Shown one piece after another: positions 20,017 to 29,859 of a stretch of DNA of 64,000 bases. Made by a program: the position numbers and the translations under genes. The number at the start of each line of letters is the position of its first letter. Within the stretch, counting starts at the first letter, position 1. Origin of the DNA: Pseudomonas fluvialis (GTDB lineage Bacteria; Pseudomonadota; Gammaproteobacteria; Pseudomonadales; Pseudomonadaceae); the NCBI RefSeq assembly GCF_002234375.1, contig NZ_NMQV01000027.1, positions 1 to 64,000 of the forward strand. Reading direction: 5' to 3'. The notes beneath the pieces are model-generated. The model worked only from the letters and a program-made list of their open reading frames with translations, was not told the origin of the DNA and searched no databases.

Positions 20017-20786
20017 TCGTCTCTCCGCTTGTGTGGCTCACCCCGAGCAACTTTTTCCGTCTCGGTGAGAATGCCGCGCAGGATATTCATTTCCAGCTTG
20101 CTGATGCCGGCCCGCCCATACAGACGACGCAATCGCGACATCAAATGGCGCGGTTTCAGCGGATCAAGGAAGCCGATCTGTACCAGCGTGCTTTCCAGGT
20201 GCCCATAAAAACGCTCCAGCTCATCGGCAGTCACAGGCTGAGCATTGAGCATCGCCGTGGTTTCCAGCTTGTTCATCTTGGTCGGCTGTCCCTGCGCCGC
20301 CAGGTAGGCCATGCGCATTTCGTAGGTGAGCACCTGCACCGCCGCCGCCAGATTCAGCGAACCAAACTCGGGATCCGAAGGGATGTGCACATGGTACTGA
20401 CAACGCTGCAACTCCTCGTTGGTCAGCCCGGCATATTCGCGCCCGAACACCAGGGCGATTTCTCCACCCTGCTGCAACTCTTCAAGCCCCTTACTGGCAC
20501 TTTCCCGCGGATCCAGCAGCGGCCAGGGAATTCGCCGTTCTCGGGCGCTGGTGCCAAACACCAGATTACACCCCACCAAAGCCTCTTCCAGGGTCGCCAC
20601 GACCTGTGCGGCATCCAGCACATCGGTTGCCCCGGAAGCACGCGCCACCGCCTTGCCGCTGGGGAACTCGACCGGATCGACCAGCACCAACTTGCTGATC
20701 CCCATGTTCTTCATGGCCCGGGCAGCACCGCCGATGTTGCCGGGATGGCTGGTATTAACCAGCACAATACGTATGTTCTGCAGCAC
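20013..20786 (-). CDS. trmJ: tRNA (cytidine/uridine-2'-O-)-methyltransferase TrmJ
   Basis: TrmJ methylates the ribose of position 32 in several tRNAs. The 257 residues form an N-terminal SPOUT methyltransferase domain with [19 protein letters not shown] near the start and [13 protein letters not shown] and [13 protein letters not shown] as the knot motifs. A C-terminal helical extension ends in [16 protein letters not shown]. It is transcribed divergently from suhB across a 143-base gap and overlaps cysE by four bases. Confidence 0.95.
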   Translation of the reverse strand: MLQNIRIVLVNTSHPGNIGGAARAMKNMGISKLVLVDPVEFPSGKAVARASGATDVLDAAQVVATLEEALVGCNLVFGTSARERRIPWPLLDPRESASKGLEELQQGGEIALVFGREYAGLTNEELQRCQYHVHIPSDPEFGSLNLAAAVQVLTYEMRMAYLAAQGQPTKMNKLETTAMLNAQPVTADELERFYGHLESTLVQIGFLDPLKPRHLMSRLRRLYGRAGISKLEMNILRGILTETEKVARGEPHKRRDD

Positions 20787-20929
20787 CTTGTACGCCCGCC
20801 TGGCAGATCAAAGGAGCGAAATCTTACCCAAGCCCCCCGGCAAACACCACGCAAACACCTGCCGTTCAACATGGCAGGGAGTTTTCTGGTAGAATAATCG
20901 GCTTTCTTTAACACCCCAGGTAGATTCCC

Positions 20930-21745
20930 ATGCAGCCCATGCTGAATATAGCGCTGCGCGCGGCCCGTAGCGCCGGCGAACTGATCATCCGTTCCGTCGA
21001 GCGCCTTGACGCCCTGGCCGTCAGTGAAAAAGACGCCCGGGATTACGTCAGCGAAGTCGACCGCGCTGCCGAGCAAAGCATCATTGCTGTACTGAGCAAG
21101 GCTTATCCAACCCACGGCATCCTTGCCGAGGAAAGCGGCCTGCGCGAAGGCCAGGGCGAAGGGGCCGACTACCTTTGGATCATCGACCCGCTGGATGGCA
21201 CCACCAACTTCCTGCGCGGCATCCCCCACTATGCGGTCAGCATCGCCTGCAAGTACCGTGGCCGACTGGAACACGCGGTCATCGTCGACCCGGTACGCCA
21301 GGAAGAGTTCACCGCCAGCCGCGGACGCGGCGCAGCACTCAATGGCCGTCGCCTGCGTGTCAGCAAGCGCAAAAGCCTGGAAGGCGCACTGCTCGGCACC
21401 GGCTTCCCGTTCCGCGACAGCCAGCTGGACAACCTGGACAACTACCTGGGCATGTTCCGCAGCCTGGTCGGCCAGACTGCCGGCATCCGGCGCGCCGGCG
21501 CAGCCAGCCTGGATCTGGCTTATGTTGCCGCCGGACGCTTCGATGCCTTTTGGGAGTTCGGCCTGAGCGAGTGGGACATGGCCGCAGGCGCCCTGTTGAT
21601 TCAGGAAGCTGGCGGACTGGTCAGTGACTTCAGCGGCGGCCATGAATTCCTTGAGAAAGGCCAGATCGTGGCAGGCAATACCAAGTGCTTCAAGGCGGTG
21701 CTCACCGCCATACAGCCACACCTCTCACCCAGCCTGAAGCGCTGA
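20930..21745 (+). CDS. suhB: Inositol-1-monophosphatase family protein SuhB
   Basis: SuhB is an inositol monophosphatase fold protein. In E. coli and Pseudomonas it is also known as a factor acting on rRNA antitermination and virulence regulation. The 271 residues contain the metal-binding motifs AEESG (about residue 65), DPLDGTTNFLRG (about 84) and WDMAAGALLIQEAGG (about 212), all intact. A candidate -10 TAGAAT lies about 34 bases upstream but no convincing -35 is seen. A strong bidirectional terminator follows. Confidence 0.95.
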   Translation: MQPMLNIALRAARSAGELIIRSVERLDALAVSEKDARDYVSEVDRAAEQSIIAVLSKAYPTHGILAEESGLREGQGEGADYLWIIDPLDGTTNFLRGIPHYAVSIACKYRGRLEHAVIVDPVRQEEFTASRGRGAALNGRRLRVSKRKSLEGALLGTGFPFRDSQLDNLDNYLGMFRSLVGQTAGIRRAGAASLDLAYVAAGRFDAFWEFGLSEWDMAAGALLIQEAGGLVSDFSGGHEFLEKGQIVAGNTKCFKAVLTAIQPHLSPSLKR

Positions 21746-21754
21746 GCCAGGCAC

Positions 21755-21782
21755 AAAAAAGCACCCCTCGGGGTGCTTTTTT
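21755..21782. terminator. Bidirectional terminator between suhB and glycine-zipper gene
   Basis: The sequence A6-GCACCCC-TCG-GGGTGC-T6 forms a 12-13 base-pair stem with a three-base loop and a T or A tract on either side. It serves suhB on the plus strand and the convergent gene at 21799-22341 on the minus strand. Confidence 0.93.
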
Positions 21783-21798
21783 ATACCACCACACCTGC

Positions 21799-22341
21799 TC
21801 ACCCCTGTGCTGGCTGCACCAGCAGCAATTCGCCTTGCTCATCCAACGGAATACGCTTGCCCGGATCGTAGGACAAACGCAACTGACGCAAAGCCCCCTT
21901 GTGCTGCACCTGCACATCGAAACCGACCTGACGCTGCTCACTATCGACCACCTGCTTGCAACGCCGCTCAGTAGTGACATAGGTGTCACGTGCCTGCATA
22001 CCTTCCTGAACCTTGTTACCGGCATAGCCACCCGCCGCCGCCCCGGCTACGGTCGCCAGTTTCTTGCCATTACCGCCACCCACCTGGTTGCCCAGCAAAC
22101 CGCCCGCCACCGCACCAATCACCGTTCCGGCAATCTGATGCTGGTCCTGAACGGCCCGTCGCCGCGTGACCTGCACATCCTCACACACTTCACGCGGTGT
22201 TTTTACCGTTTCCAGCGCAGGCGCCACCGCCAGCACCTCGGCGTACTGCGGACCGGAAACCCAGCCATAGGTAGCCATCGCGCCGCCGGCTGTGACACCT
22301 ACAGCACCCAGCACGGCACCTAGTAAAATAGATTTGTTCAT
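21799..22341 (-). CDS. Glycine-zipper 2TM-domain envelope protein
   Basis: The 180-residue protein starts at ATG 22341 with GGAG nine bases upstream. It has an N-terminal hydrophobic segment (SILLGAVLGAVGVTAGGAM), a conserved CEDVQVTRR stretch, and a glycine-rich zipper (GAVAGGLLGNQVGGGNGKK followed by AGAAAGGYAGNKVQ) at about residues 85-125. This arrangement identifies the Rick_17kDa/glycine-zipper 2TM family of envelope proteins. Function is not known. It ends at the bidirectional terminator shared with suhB. Confidence 0.85.
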   Translation of the reverse strand: MNKSILLGAVLGAVGVTAGGAMATYGWVSGPQYAEVLAVAPALETVKTPREVCEDVQVTRRRAVQDQHQIAGTVIGAVAGGLLGNQVGGGNGKKLATVAGAAAGGYAGNKVQEGMQARDTYVTTERRCKQVVDSEQRQVGFDVQVQHKGALRQLRLSYDPGKRIPLDEQGELLLVQPAQG

Positions 22342-22467
22342 CTTGTTTGGCTCCACTCAATCGCTGCACGCACAGGCTTATCCTGCTTAGCGGCTTGGAG
22401 CGGCAGCGCGCCACAATGTTCCAGGCAAATCCGCAAAGTGCGCAGCGTTTCACAGCCTGCAGATAGC

Positions 22468-22494
22468 ACAAGGCCCGGATATTCCGGGCCTTGT
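22468..22494 (-). terminator. Perfect hairpin downstream of secF, no T-tract
   Basis: A perfect 12-base-pair inverted repeat (left arm ACAAGGCCCGGA) surrounds the three-base loop TAT, 14 bases beyond the secF stop. It has no T run on either strand, so it may act as an mRNA 3'-end stabiliser or inefficient terminator. Confidence 0.6.
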
Positions 22495-22507
22495 TAATGA
22501 CAGCTTC

Positions 22508-23419
22508 TCAGGGGCGCTCGTCGACCGCTTCAGCCTCCACAGGCGGAATAAGATCCTCCCGCGTGAGCTTCACCCAAATCAGCAGAATACTGGCGATGTA
22601 CACCGAGGAATAAGTGCCACACAACACGCCGATGCACAGCGCAAAGGAGAAACCCCAGAGACTTTCACCGCCAAACACCATCAACGCCACGACTGCCAAC
22701 AGCGTAGAGATCGACGTAGCCAAGGTACGCAACAGGGTTTGCGTTGTGGAAATGTTGATGTTTTCGATCAACTCTGCCTTGCGCAGCAGACGGAAGTTCT
22801 CACGGATACGGTCAAACACCACGATCGTATCGTTGAGCGAATAGCCGATGATCGCCAACACTGCAGCCAGCGTCGTGAGATCGAAGGGAATCTGGAACAG
22901 GGCAAAGACCCCCAGCACCATGATCACATCATGCACCAGAGAGAGGATGGCCCCCAGACTGAACTTCCACTGGAAGCGGAATGCCACGTAGACCAGGATG
23001 CCGGCCAGCGCCAGCAGCATGGCAATGCCACCCTGATCGCGCAGCTCTTCACCCACTGCCGGCCCAACGAACTCGACACGCTTGACTACAAAGGCATCGC
23101 TCGACGCTTTTTCCAAGGCCTGGGCAACACGATTCCCCAACTCAGGATCGTCACCCGGCATACGCACCAGCACATCGGTGGTCGCGCCAAAGCTCTGCAC
23201 CACCGCATCACCGTAACCACTGCGCTGCAACTGTCCACGAATGCTCTGCAGATCGGCTGGCCGCTCATACCCCAGCTCAATCAGGGTGCCGCCCGTGAAG
23301 TCCAGACCAAAATTCAGGCCTTTAACCGCCAGGCTGCCCACTGCCGCCAGGGTCAGCAACAAAGTCACGACAGCCGCCACATGGCGTATGCCCATGAAAT
23401 TAATAACACGATTCATCAT
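22508..23419 (-). CDS. secF: Protein translocase subunit SecF
   Basis: SecF and SecD form the proton-driven RND-type accessory of the Sec translocon, acting in the inner membrane and periplasm. From ATG 23419 it has 303 residues: TM1 near residue 15, a periplasmic P4-like domain with the GLDFTGGTLIELGY motif, and five further spans in the C-terminal half with YSLNDTIVVFDRIRENF and TLLAVVALMVFGGESLWGF. AAGGGG lies just upstream; an ATG three bases further in is equally possible. It starts eight bases after secD. Confidence 0.95.
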   Translation of the reverse strand: MMNRVINFMGIRHVAAVVTLLLTLAAVGSLAVKGLNFGLDFTGGTLIELGYERPADLQSIRGQLQRSGYGDAVVQSFGATTDVLVRMPGDDPELGNRVAQALEKASSDAFVVKRVEFVGPAVGEELRDQGGIAMLLALAGILVYVAFRFQWKFSLGAILSLVHDVIMVLGVFALFQIPFDLTTLAAVLAIIGYSLNDTIVVFDRIRENFRLLRKAELIENINISTTQTLLRTLATSISTLLAVVALMVFGGESLWGFSFALCIGVLCGTYSSVYIASILLIWVKLTREDLIPPVEAEAVDERP

Positions 23420-23427
23420 TGCGCCCC

Positions 23428-25290
23428 TTAGATCCACAGCTTCTTGAGATCACGACCACCGTAGATCAGGTTGACCATGCCACGCGTCACATAGATCGCC
23501 GTAAACATCGACGTCAGGATGCCGATCGACAAGGTCACCGCGAAGCCCTTGATCGGCCCGGTACCCATGGCAAACAGGATGGCGCCGACCAGCAAGGTGG
23601 TCAGGTTGCCATCCAGGATCGCCGAGAAGGCCCGATCAAAACCCTCATGAATGGCCCGCTGGATACTCATGCCATTGGCGATTTCTTCGCGAATCCGCGA
23701 AAAAATCAGCACATTGGCATCCACCGCCATGCCCATGGTCAACACAACCCCGGCGATCCCCGGCAAGGTCAGCGTGGCGCCGAACAGCGACATCAAGGCT
23801 ACCAGCAGCACCATGTTGAAGCCCAGGGCAATATTGGCCAGCAGGCCGAAACTCTTGTAGATCGCCATCATGAACAGCGCGACGAACAGGAAGCCCCACA
23901 GCGCAGCCTGTACACCAAGGGTAATGTTCTCTGCGCCCAGGCTTGGGCCAATGGTGCGCTCTTCGACAAAATACATCGGTGCAGCCAGGCCGCCGGCTCG
24001 CAACAGCAAGGCCAGCTCGGAAGACTCGCCCGGACCATCCAGTCCGGTAATACGGAACTGGCTCCCCAGTGCTGACTGAATGGTGGCCAGGCTGATGATT
24101 TTCTTTTCTTCCTTGAACGCCTGCACAGCAACTTCGCGCTCGACGCCGTCGACCACTTCCTTGCTGTAACGAGTAACCGGGCGTTGCTCGATGAAGATGA
24201 CCGCCATGCTACGCCCAACGTTGTTACGCGTGGCGCGATTCATCAATTCGCCACCATGCCCATCCAGACGGATATTCACCTGCGGACGACCATTTTCATC
24301 GAAACTGGCCTGCGCATCGGTCACTTGATCACCCGTGATGATCAGGCTGCGCTCCAGCAGTACCGGCGCACGCCCTTCCTGACGAAACTCGAAGGACTCG
24401 GTGGTAGCGCGCGGCGCATCCAGCTCAGCCGCCAGGCGAAACTCCAGGTTGGCGGTCTTGCCGAGAATACGCTTGGCCTCAGCGGTATCCTGCACCCCCG
24501 GCAACTCGACCACGATACGGTTGCCACCCTGGCGCTGCACCAGTGGTTCAGCGACCCCCAGTTCGTTAACCCGATTGCGCACGGTGGTCAGGTTTTGCTT
24601 GATCGAGTACTCACGAATCTCCGCAAACTTGAGCTGACTCAGCTGGAAATTCAGCACTTGCAGACCGTTGCGCTCCAGAGTGGTCAGCTCAAAGTCATTG
24701 AAGCTCTTGCGCACCAGGTCACGCGCCTTTTCCAGCGTGGCACTGTCGGTAAAGCCCAACTGGAATCCCTCTTCATGGGCCGGCAGGCTGCGATAACGCA
24801 GGCGCTCCTTGCGCAACAGGGTCTTGATCTCGCTTTCGTAGACCTTAAGACGCGTACTGACTGCCTTGTCCATATCGACTTCCAGAAGGAAGTGCACACC
24901 GCCCGACAAATCCAGACCCAGCTTCATCGGGCTGCCACCCAGGTTGCGCAGCCAGTCCGGCGTGGTTTGCGCCAGGTTAAGCGCCACCACATAGTCGTCC
25001 CCGAGGGCGCGACGCACGATGTCCTTGGCCGGCAACTGATCAGCCATGTCAGTCAGGCGCAACAAGCCGCCACGCGGGCTCAGTTCGCTGGCCTTGACGC
25101 TGATACCCGCCTCCTGCAAGGCACGGCTGGCGCGCTGCAGATCCGCTTCCTCGACCTGCAGCGCCGTGCTGTTGCCACTGATCTGGATAGCCGGATCATC
25201 CGGATACAGGTTGGGTGCCGAATAAATAAAGCCAATCACCAGCACCGCCAGGATCAGCAGGTATTTCCACAGAGGAAACTTGTTGAGCAT
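23428..25290 (-). CDS. secD: Protein translocase subunit SecD
   Basis: SecD pulls translocating preproteins from the periplasmic side. The ATG at 25290 (MLNKFPLWKYLLILAV) gives 620 residues, the length usual in pseudomonads. TM1 is at residues 7-25. The large P1 periplasmic domain contains GLDLSGGVHFLLEVD and RVNELGVAEPLVQRQGGNRIVVELPG. The six-span C-terminal part has GMAVDANVLIFSRIREE. It is followed by secF and preceded by yajC. A GGGGCGC/GCGCCCC hairpin (25312-25329) lies in the yajC-secD gap. Confidence 0.96.
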   Translation of the reverse strand: MLNKFPLWKYLLILAVLVIGFIYSAPNLYPDDPAIQISGNSTALQVEEADLQRASRALQEAGISVKASELSPRGGLLRLTDMADQLPAKDIVRRALGDDYVVALNLAQTTPDWLRNLGGSPMKLGLDLSGGVHFLLEVDMDKAVSTRLKVYESEIKTLLRKERLRYRSLPAHEEGFQLGFTDSATLEKARDLVRKSFNDFELTTLERNGLQVLNFQLSQLKFAEIREYSIKQNLTTVRNRVNELGVAEPLVQRQGGNRIVVELPGVQDTAEAKRILGKTANLEFRLAAELDAPRATTESFEFRQEGRAPVLLERSLIITGDQVTDAQASFDENGRPQVNIRLDGHGGELMNRATRNNVGRSMAVIFIEQRPVTRYSKEVVDGVEREVAVQAFKEEKKIISLATIQSALGSQFRITGLDGPGESSELALLLRAGGLAAPMYFVEERTIGPSLGAENITLGVQAALWGFLFVALFMMAIYKSFGLLANIALGFNMVLLVALMSLFGATLTLPGIAGVVLTMGMAVDANVLIFSRIREEIANGMSIQRAIHEGFDRAFSAILDGNLTTLLVGAILFAMGTGPIKGFAVTLSIGILTSMFTAIYVTRGMVNLIYGGRDLKKLWI

Positions 25291-25368
25291 GCCACTATCC
25301 ACTTATGAAGCGGGGCGCTTGTGCGCCCCGGGGAATGAGTTTGAAGCCGGTCACAACCTGCCCGGAAC

Positions 25369-25707
25369 TCAGATGGCTTTCAGCGTACCTTTGGGCAGCG
25401 CTGCGGCAATGGCCACTTTCTGGATCTTCAGTTCCACGGTATCGGACACTTCGATCACCACGAAGTCGTCGCTGACCTTGATGACCTTACCGGCAATACC
25501 ACCGCTGGTGACCACCTCATCACCCTTCTGCAAGCCACCAATCAGGTTCTTGTGTTCTTTGGCGCGCTTGGCCTGGGGACGCCAGATCATCAGATAGAAG
25601 ATGACCAGGAAGCCCAGCAGGAATACCCACTCGAAACCACTGCCGGCAGGGGCAGCGGCAGCCGGGGCGGCTGCGTCGGCATAGGCGGCGGGAATCAGAA
25701 AGCTCAT
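25369..25707 (-). CDS. yajC: Sec translocon accessory protein YajC
   Basis: YajC is the small single-span partner of SecDF. From ATG 25707 (AGGAG upstream) it is 112 residues. It has an Ala/Pro-rich N-terminus, one membrane span (about residues 23-42, FLLGFLVIFYLMIWRPQ) and the cytoplasmic KGDEVVTSGGIAGKVIKV motif. Position between tgt and secD is canonical. Confidence 0.95.
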   Translation of the reverse strand: MSFLIPAAYADAAAPAAAAPAGSGFEWVFLLGFLVIFYLMIWRPQAKRAKEHKNLIGGLQKGDEVVTSGGIAGKVIKVSDDFVVIEVSDTVELKIQKVAIAAALPKGTLKAI

Positions 25708-25748
25708 GACTTGCTCCTGTTGCAAGATATTGGAAGTGTTGGAATTTT

Positions 25749-27928
<2,180 letters not shown>

Positions 27929-27994
27929 AACAGGCAGATCTTGAAAAAGGTGCGCAAGCTTACCGGAAAGCCTGTCAGGCGACCATGCACCCAC

Positions 27995-28747
27995 TCAAGG
28001 TAGCGGCGCGGCATAACGCGCCAGAATGTCCTGCAGGGCACCGTCTCGACGCATGCCAAGAATCGCCGCGTTCAACGCCGGCAACCATGCCTGACGACTC
28101 ACATGCAGACGTACTCGCAACGCGGAACGGCTCACCAACGGCCCCTCCTCGATATCACTAAGCAACCAGCCTAGTTCAGCATGTCGGTGGCGCAGATAGG
28201 CCAGTTCAAGGCGATCAATAATCCCCGCGTGACTGCGCCCCTTGGCGACCTGTTCCAGTAACGTCAGGCCATCCGGGCCATCCAGGCGACGAAAGTACTG
28301 ACTGCCGGCATAGCCGTAGCCGCGCACGGTGGCGATCGTCTTGCCACGCAGGTCGCGCAAGGCGGCATAGGTAAACGCCTTGCCTCGGGGAAACACCAGC
28401 AGCGCCTGCGCCTCCAACAAAGGCTCGCTCCACAGGGTCACGGCCTGCTGCTCGGGCGCCGTTCGCCAGGCCTGACTGACACAGCATTCCAACTGCACCT
28501 GGCCATCGGCAAACTGTTTCTGCGCGCGCAGCGGAGGCACAGGTCGTGCCGCTTGCAACTCAACATCCAGACGACGCTCAAGCTCCGTCATAACCTCGCT
28601 GAACACGCCGCTGATACGCCCCTCCTCCACCACCCAGTAGGGCGGCCAGCTTTCGTCACTGACTGCATAGCGCAGCGTTTCCGCACACACACTGTTCGAC
28701 AAGACCAGCCAACCCAGGACCAGTCCATATGCATAGCCTTTGCGCAC
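27995..28747 (-). CDS. Orphan periplasmic solute-binding protein (SBP_bac_3-like)
   Basis: I start it at GTG 28747, preceded by GGGAGAGGG, giving 250 residues. Residues 1-22 form a signal peptide (cleavage after SVCA). The mature protein has the extracellular solute-binding family 3 pattern: LRYAVSDESWPPYWVVEEGRISGVFSEV at its start, then TIATVRGYGYAG and a C-terminal helical LPALNAAILGMRRDGALQDIL. No permease or ATPase gene accompanies it, so it may be an orphan receptor or a partner of a transporter elsewhere. The ligand is unknown. tRNA-Leu lies divergently upstream. Confidence 0.75.
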   Translation of the reverse strand: MRKGYAYGLVLGWLVLSNSVCAETLRYAVSDESWPPYWVVEEGRISGVFSEVMTELERRLDVELQAARPVPPLRAQKQFADGQVQLECCVSQAWRTAPEQQAVTLWSEPLLEAQALLVFPRGKAFTYAALRDLRGKTIATVRGYGYAGSQYFRRLDGPDGLTLLEQVAKGRSHAGIIDRLELAYLRHRHAELGWLLSDIEEGPLVSRSALRVRLHVSRQAWLPALNAAILGMRRDGALQDILARYAAPLP

Positions 28748-28847
28748 GCGCCCTCTCCCTATTCCCCGCCATACGCTACAACGCACGCTTCACTGCAGGC
28801 ATAGCATGACCTGAGTGCAGAAAATCCATCTACGGCGCACCCGACGA

Positions 28848-28876
28848 TTGACCACCCGGAGACGCCTCCCTATACT
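28848..28876 (+). promoter_or_regulatory. Sigma-70 promoter of tRNA-Leu
   Basis: A -35 TTGACC (28848-28853) and a -10 TATACT (28871-28876) are spaced by exactly 17 bases. The sequence after the -10 is GCGCCGCC, a GC-rich discriminator of the kind found in stringently controlled stable-RNA promoters. The mature tRNA starts 12 bases after the -10. Confidence 0.85.
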
Positions 28877-28888
28877 GCGCCGCCACAA

Positions 28889-28975
28889 GCCTCGGTGGCG
28901 GAATCGGTAGACGCAGCGGATTCAAAATCCGCCGTTGGTAACAACGTGAGAGTTCGAGTCTCTCCCGGGGCACCA
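28889..28975 (+). tRNA. tRNA-Leu (anticodon CAA)
   Basis: The 87-base gene folds as a class II tRNA. The acceptor stem pairs GCCTCGG with CCGGGGC (one T-G pair) and the discriminator A and CCA end are encoded. The anticodon arm GCGGA-TTCAAAA-TCCGC presents CAA (reading UUG). There is a long variable arm, and the T arm contains GTTCGAGTC. The long variable arm and A73 fit leucine identity. Confidence 0.97.
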
Positions 28976-29005
28976 TACAGCCACACCCAGCCTATACAGG
29001 CTGAA

Positions 29006-29038
29006 CATGAAAGCCGGCCATGAGCCGGTTTTTTCATG
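29006..29038 (+). terminator. Terminator of tRNA-Leu
   Basis: A CCGGC/GCCGG core extended by A-T pairs (CATGAAAG on the left, TTTTTTCATG on the right) forms a stem-loop with a T6 run, 30 bases after the tRNA. It may also stop transcripts of nrdJb from the opposite side. Confidence 0.85.
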
Positions 29039-29092
29039 TCTGCAGAAAGCAAAACCGGCCACATGGGCCGGCTGCTAAGGTCAATCAACGGC

Positions 29093-29797
29093 TCAGCCGC
29101 ACTTGCTGTCGCCGCAATTCAGGCAGGTCAGGCAGCCATCCATCTGGATCATCGCCTTGGTGTGGCACTTGCCGCACATCTGCGCACCTTCCGGATAAGC
29201 CGCATTGCTGTCGTCACACTCGGCATCCACCGCTTTCGGCGGCTGGGTTGCCTGCACGAACTCGGCACGCTTCTGCTCCAGATAAGCCTTTTGGTGCTCA
29301 TCGATTTCATCCTTGAGCAGGCCGATTTTCTTCATGTGCAATTCCAGCACATCGCCGATCTCGGCCACCAGCGACGGCATCCAGCGCCCGCCGCGTTTCA
29401 TGTAGCCGCCCTTGGGGTCAAACACACTGCGCAGCTCTTCGACCAGGAAGGTGCAATCGCCGCCCTTGCGGAATACCGCGGAGATAATCAGGGTCAGCGC
29501 CGAAATCCACTGGTAGTGTTCCATGTTCTTCGAATTGATGAAGATCTCGAAGGGACGCCGGCTCTCGTGATCGCTCCCCGGATTGAGCACCACATCATTG
29601 ATGGTTACATAGAGCGCATGCTCGGAGTGCGGTGTCTTGATCTTGTAAGTGGCACCCTCAAGGTTTTCCGGGCGCTTGAGTTTCTCGTGCATTTCCTCCA
29701 GCGGCGTCGCCGCCTGCAATTCCTGCGGCGGCTGCGGCTGCGCATCCGGCTTGGCCACTTCGTAGTCGACGATTTTGCTGGTTATTTTGATAGCCAT
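29093..29797 (-). CDS. nrdJb: B12-dependent ribonucleotide reductase, C-terminal subunit NrdJb
   Basis: The 234-residue protein is the separately encoded C-terminal part of the split class II ribonucleotide reductase of Pseudomonas. I start it at ATG 29797 (MAIKITSKIVDYEV) with CAGGA eight bases upstream. The central region is a TSCPD-type domain (YKIKTPHSEHALYVTINDVVL and the FRKGGDCTFLVEELRSV segment). The C-terminus is a cysteine cluster (MCGKCHTKAMI, GCLTCLNCGDSKCG), resembling a zinc ribbon with redox-active tail cysteines. It follows nrdJa after 62 bases and is presumably co-transcribed. Confidence 0.88.
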   Translation of the reverse strand: MAIKITSKIVDYEVAKPDAQPQPPQELQAATPLEEMHEKLKRPENLEGATYKIKTPHSEHALYVTINDVVLNPGSDHESRRPFEIFINSKNMEHYQWISALTLIISAVFRKGGDCTFLVEELRSVFDPKGGYMKRGGRWMPSLVAEIGDVLELHMKKIGLLKDEIDEHQKAYLEQKRAEFVQATQPPKAVDAECDDSNAAYPEGAQMCGKCHTKAMIQMDGCLTCLNCGDSKCG

Positions 29798-29859
29798 ATT
29801 ATTGTCCTGATCGTTCGTCATGCCGCGGGCAGCCGGTCATGGCCTGGCTGCCCAGCAGG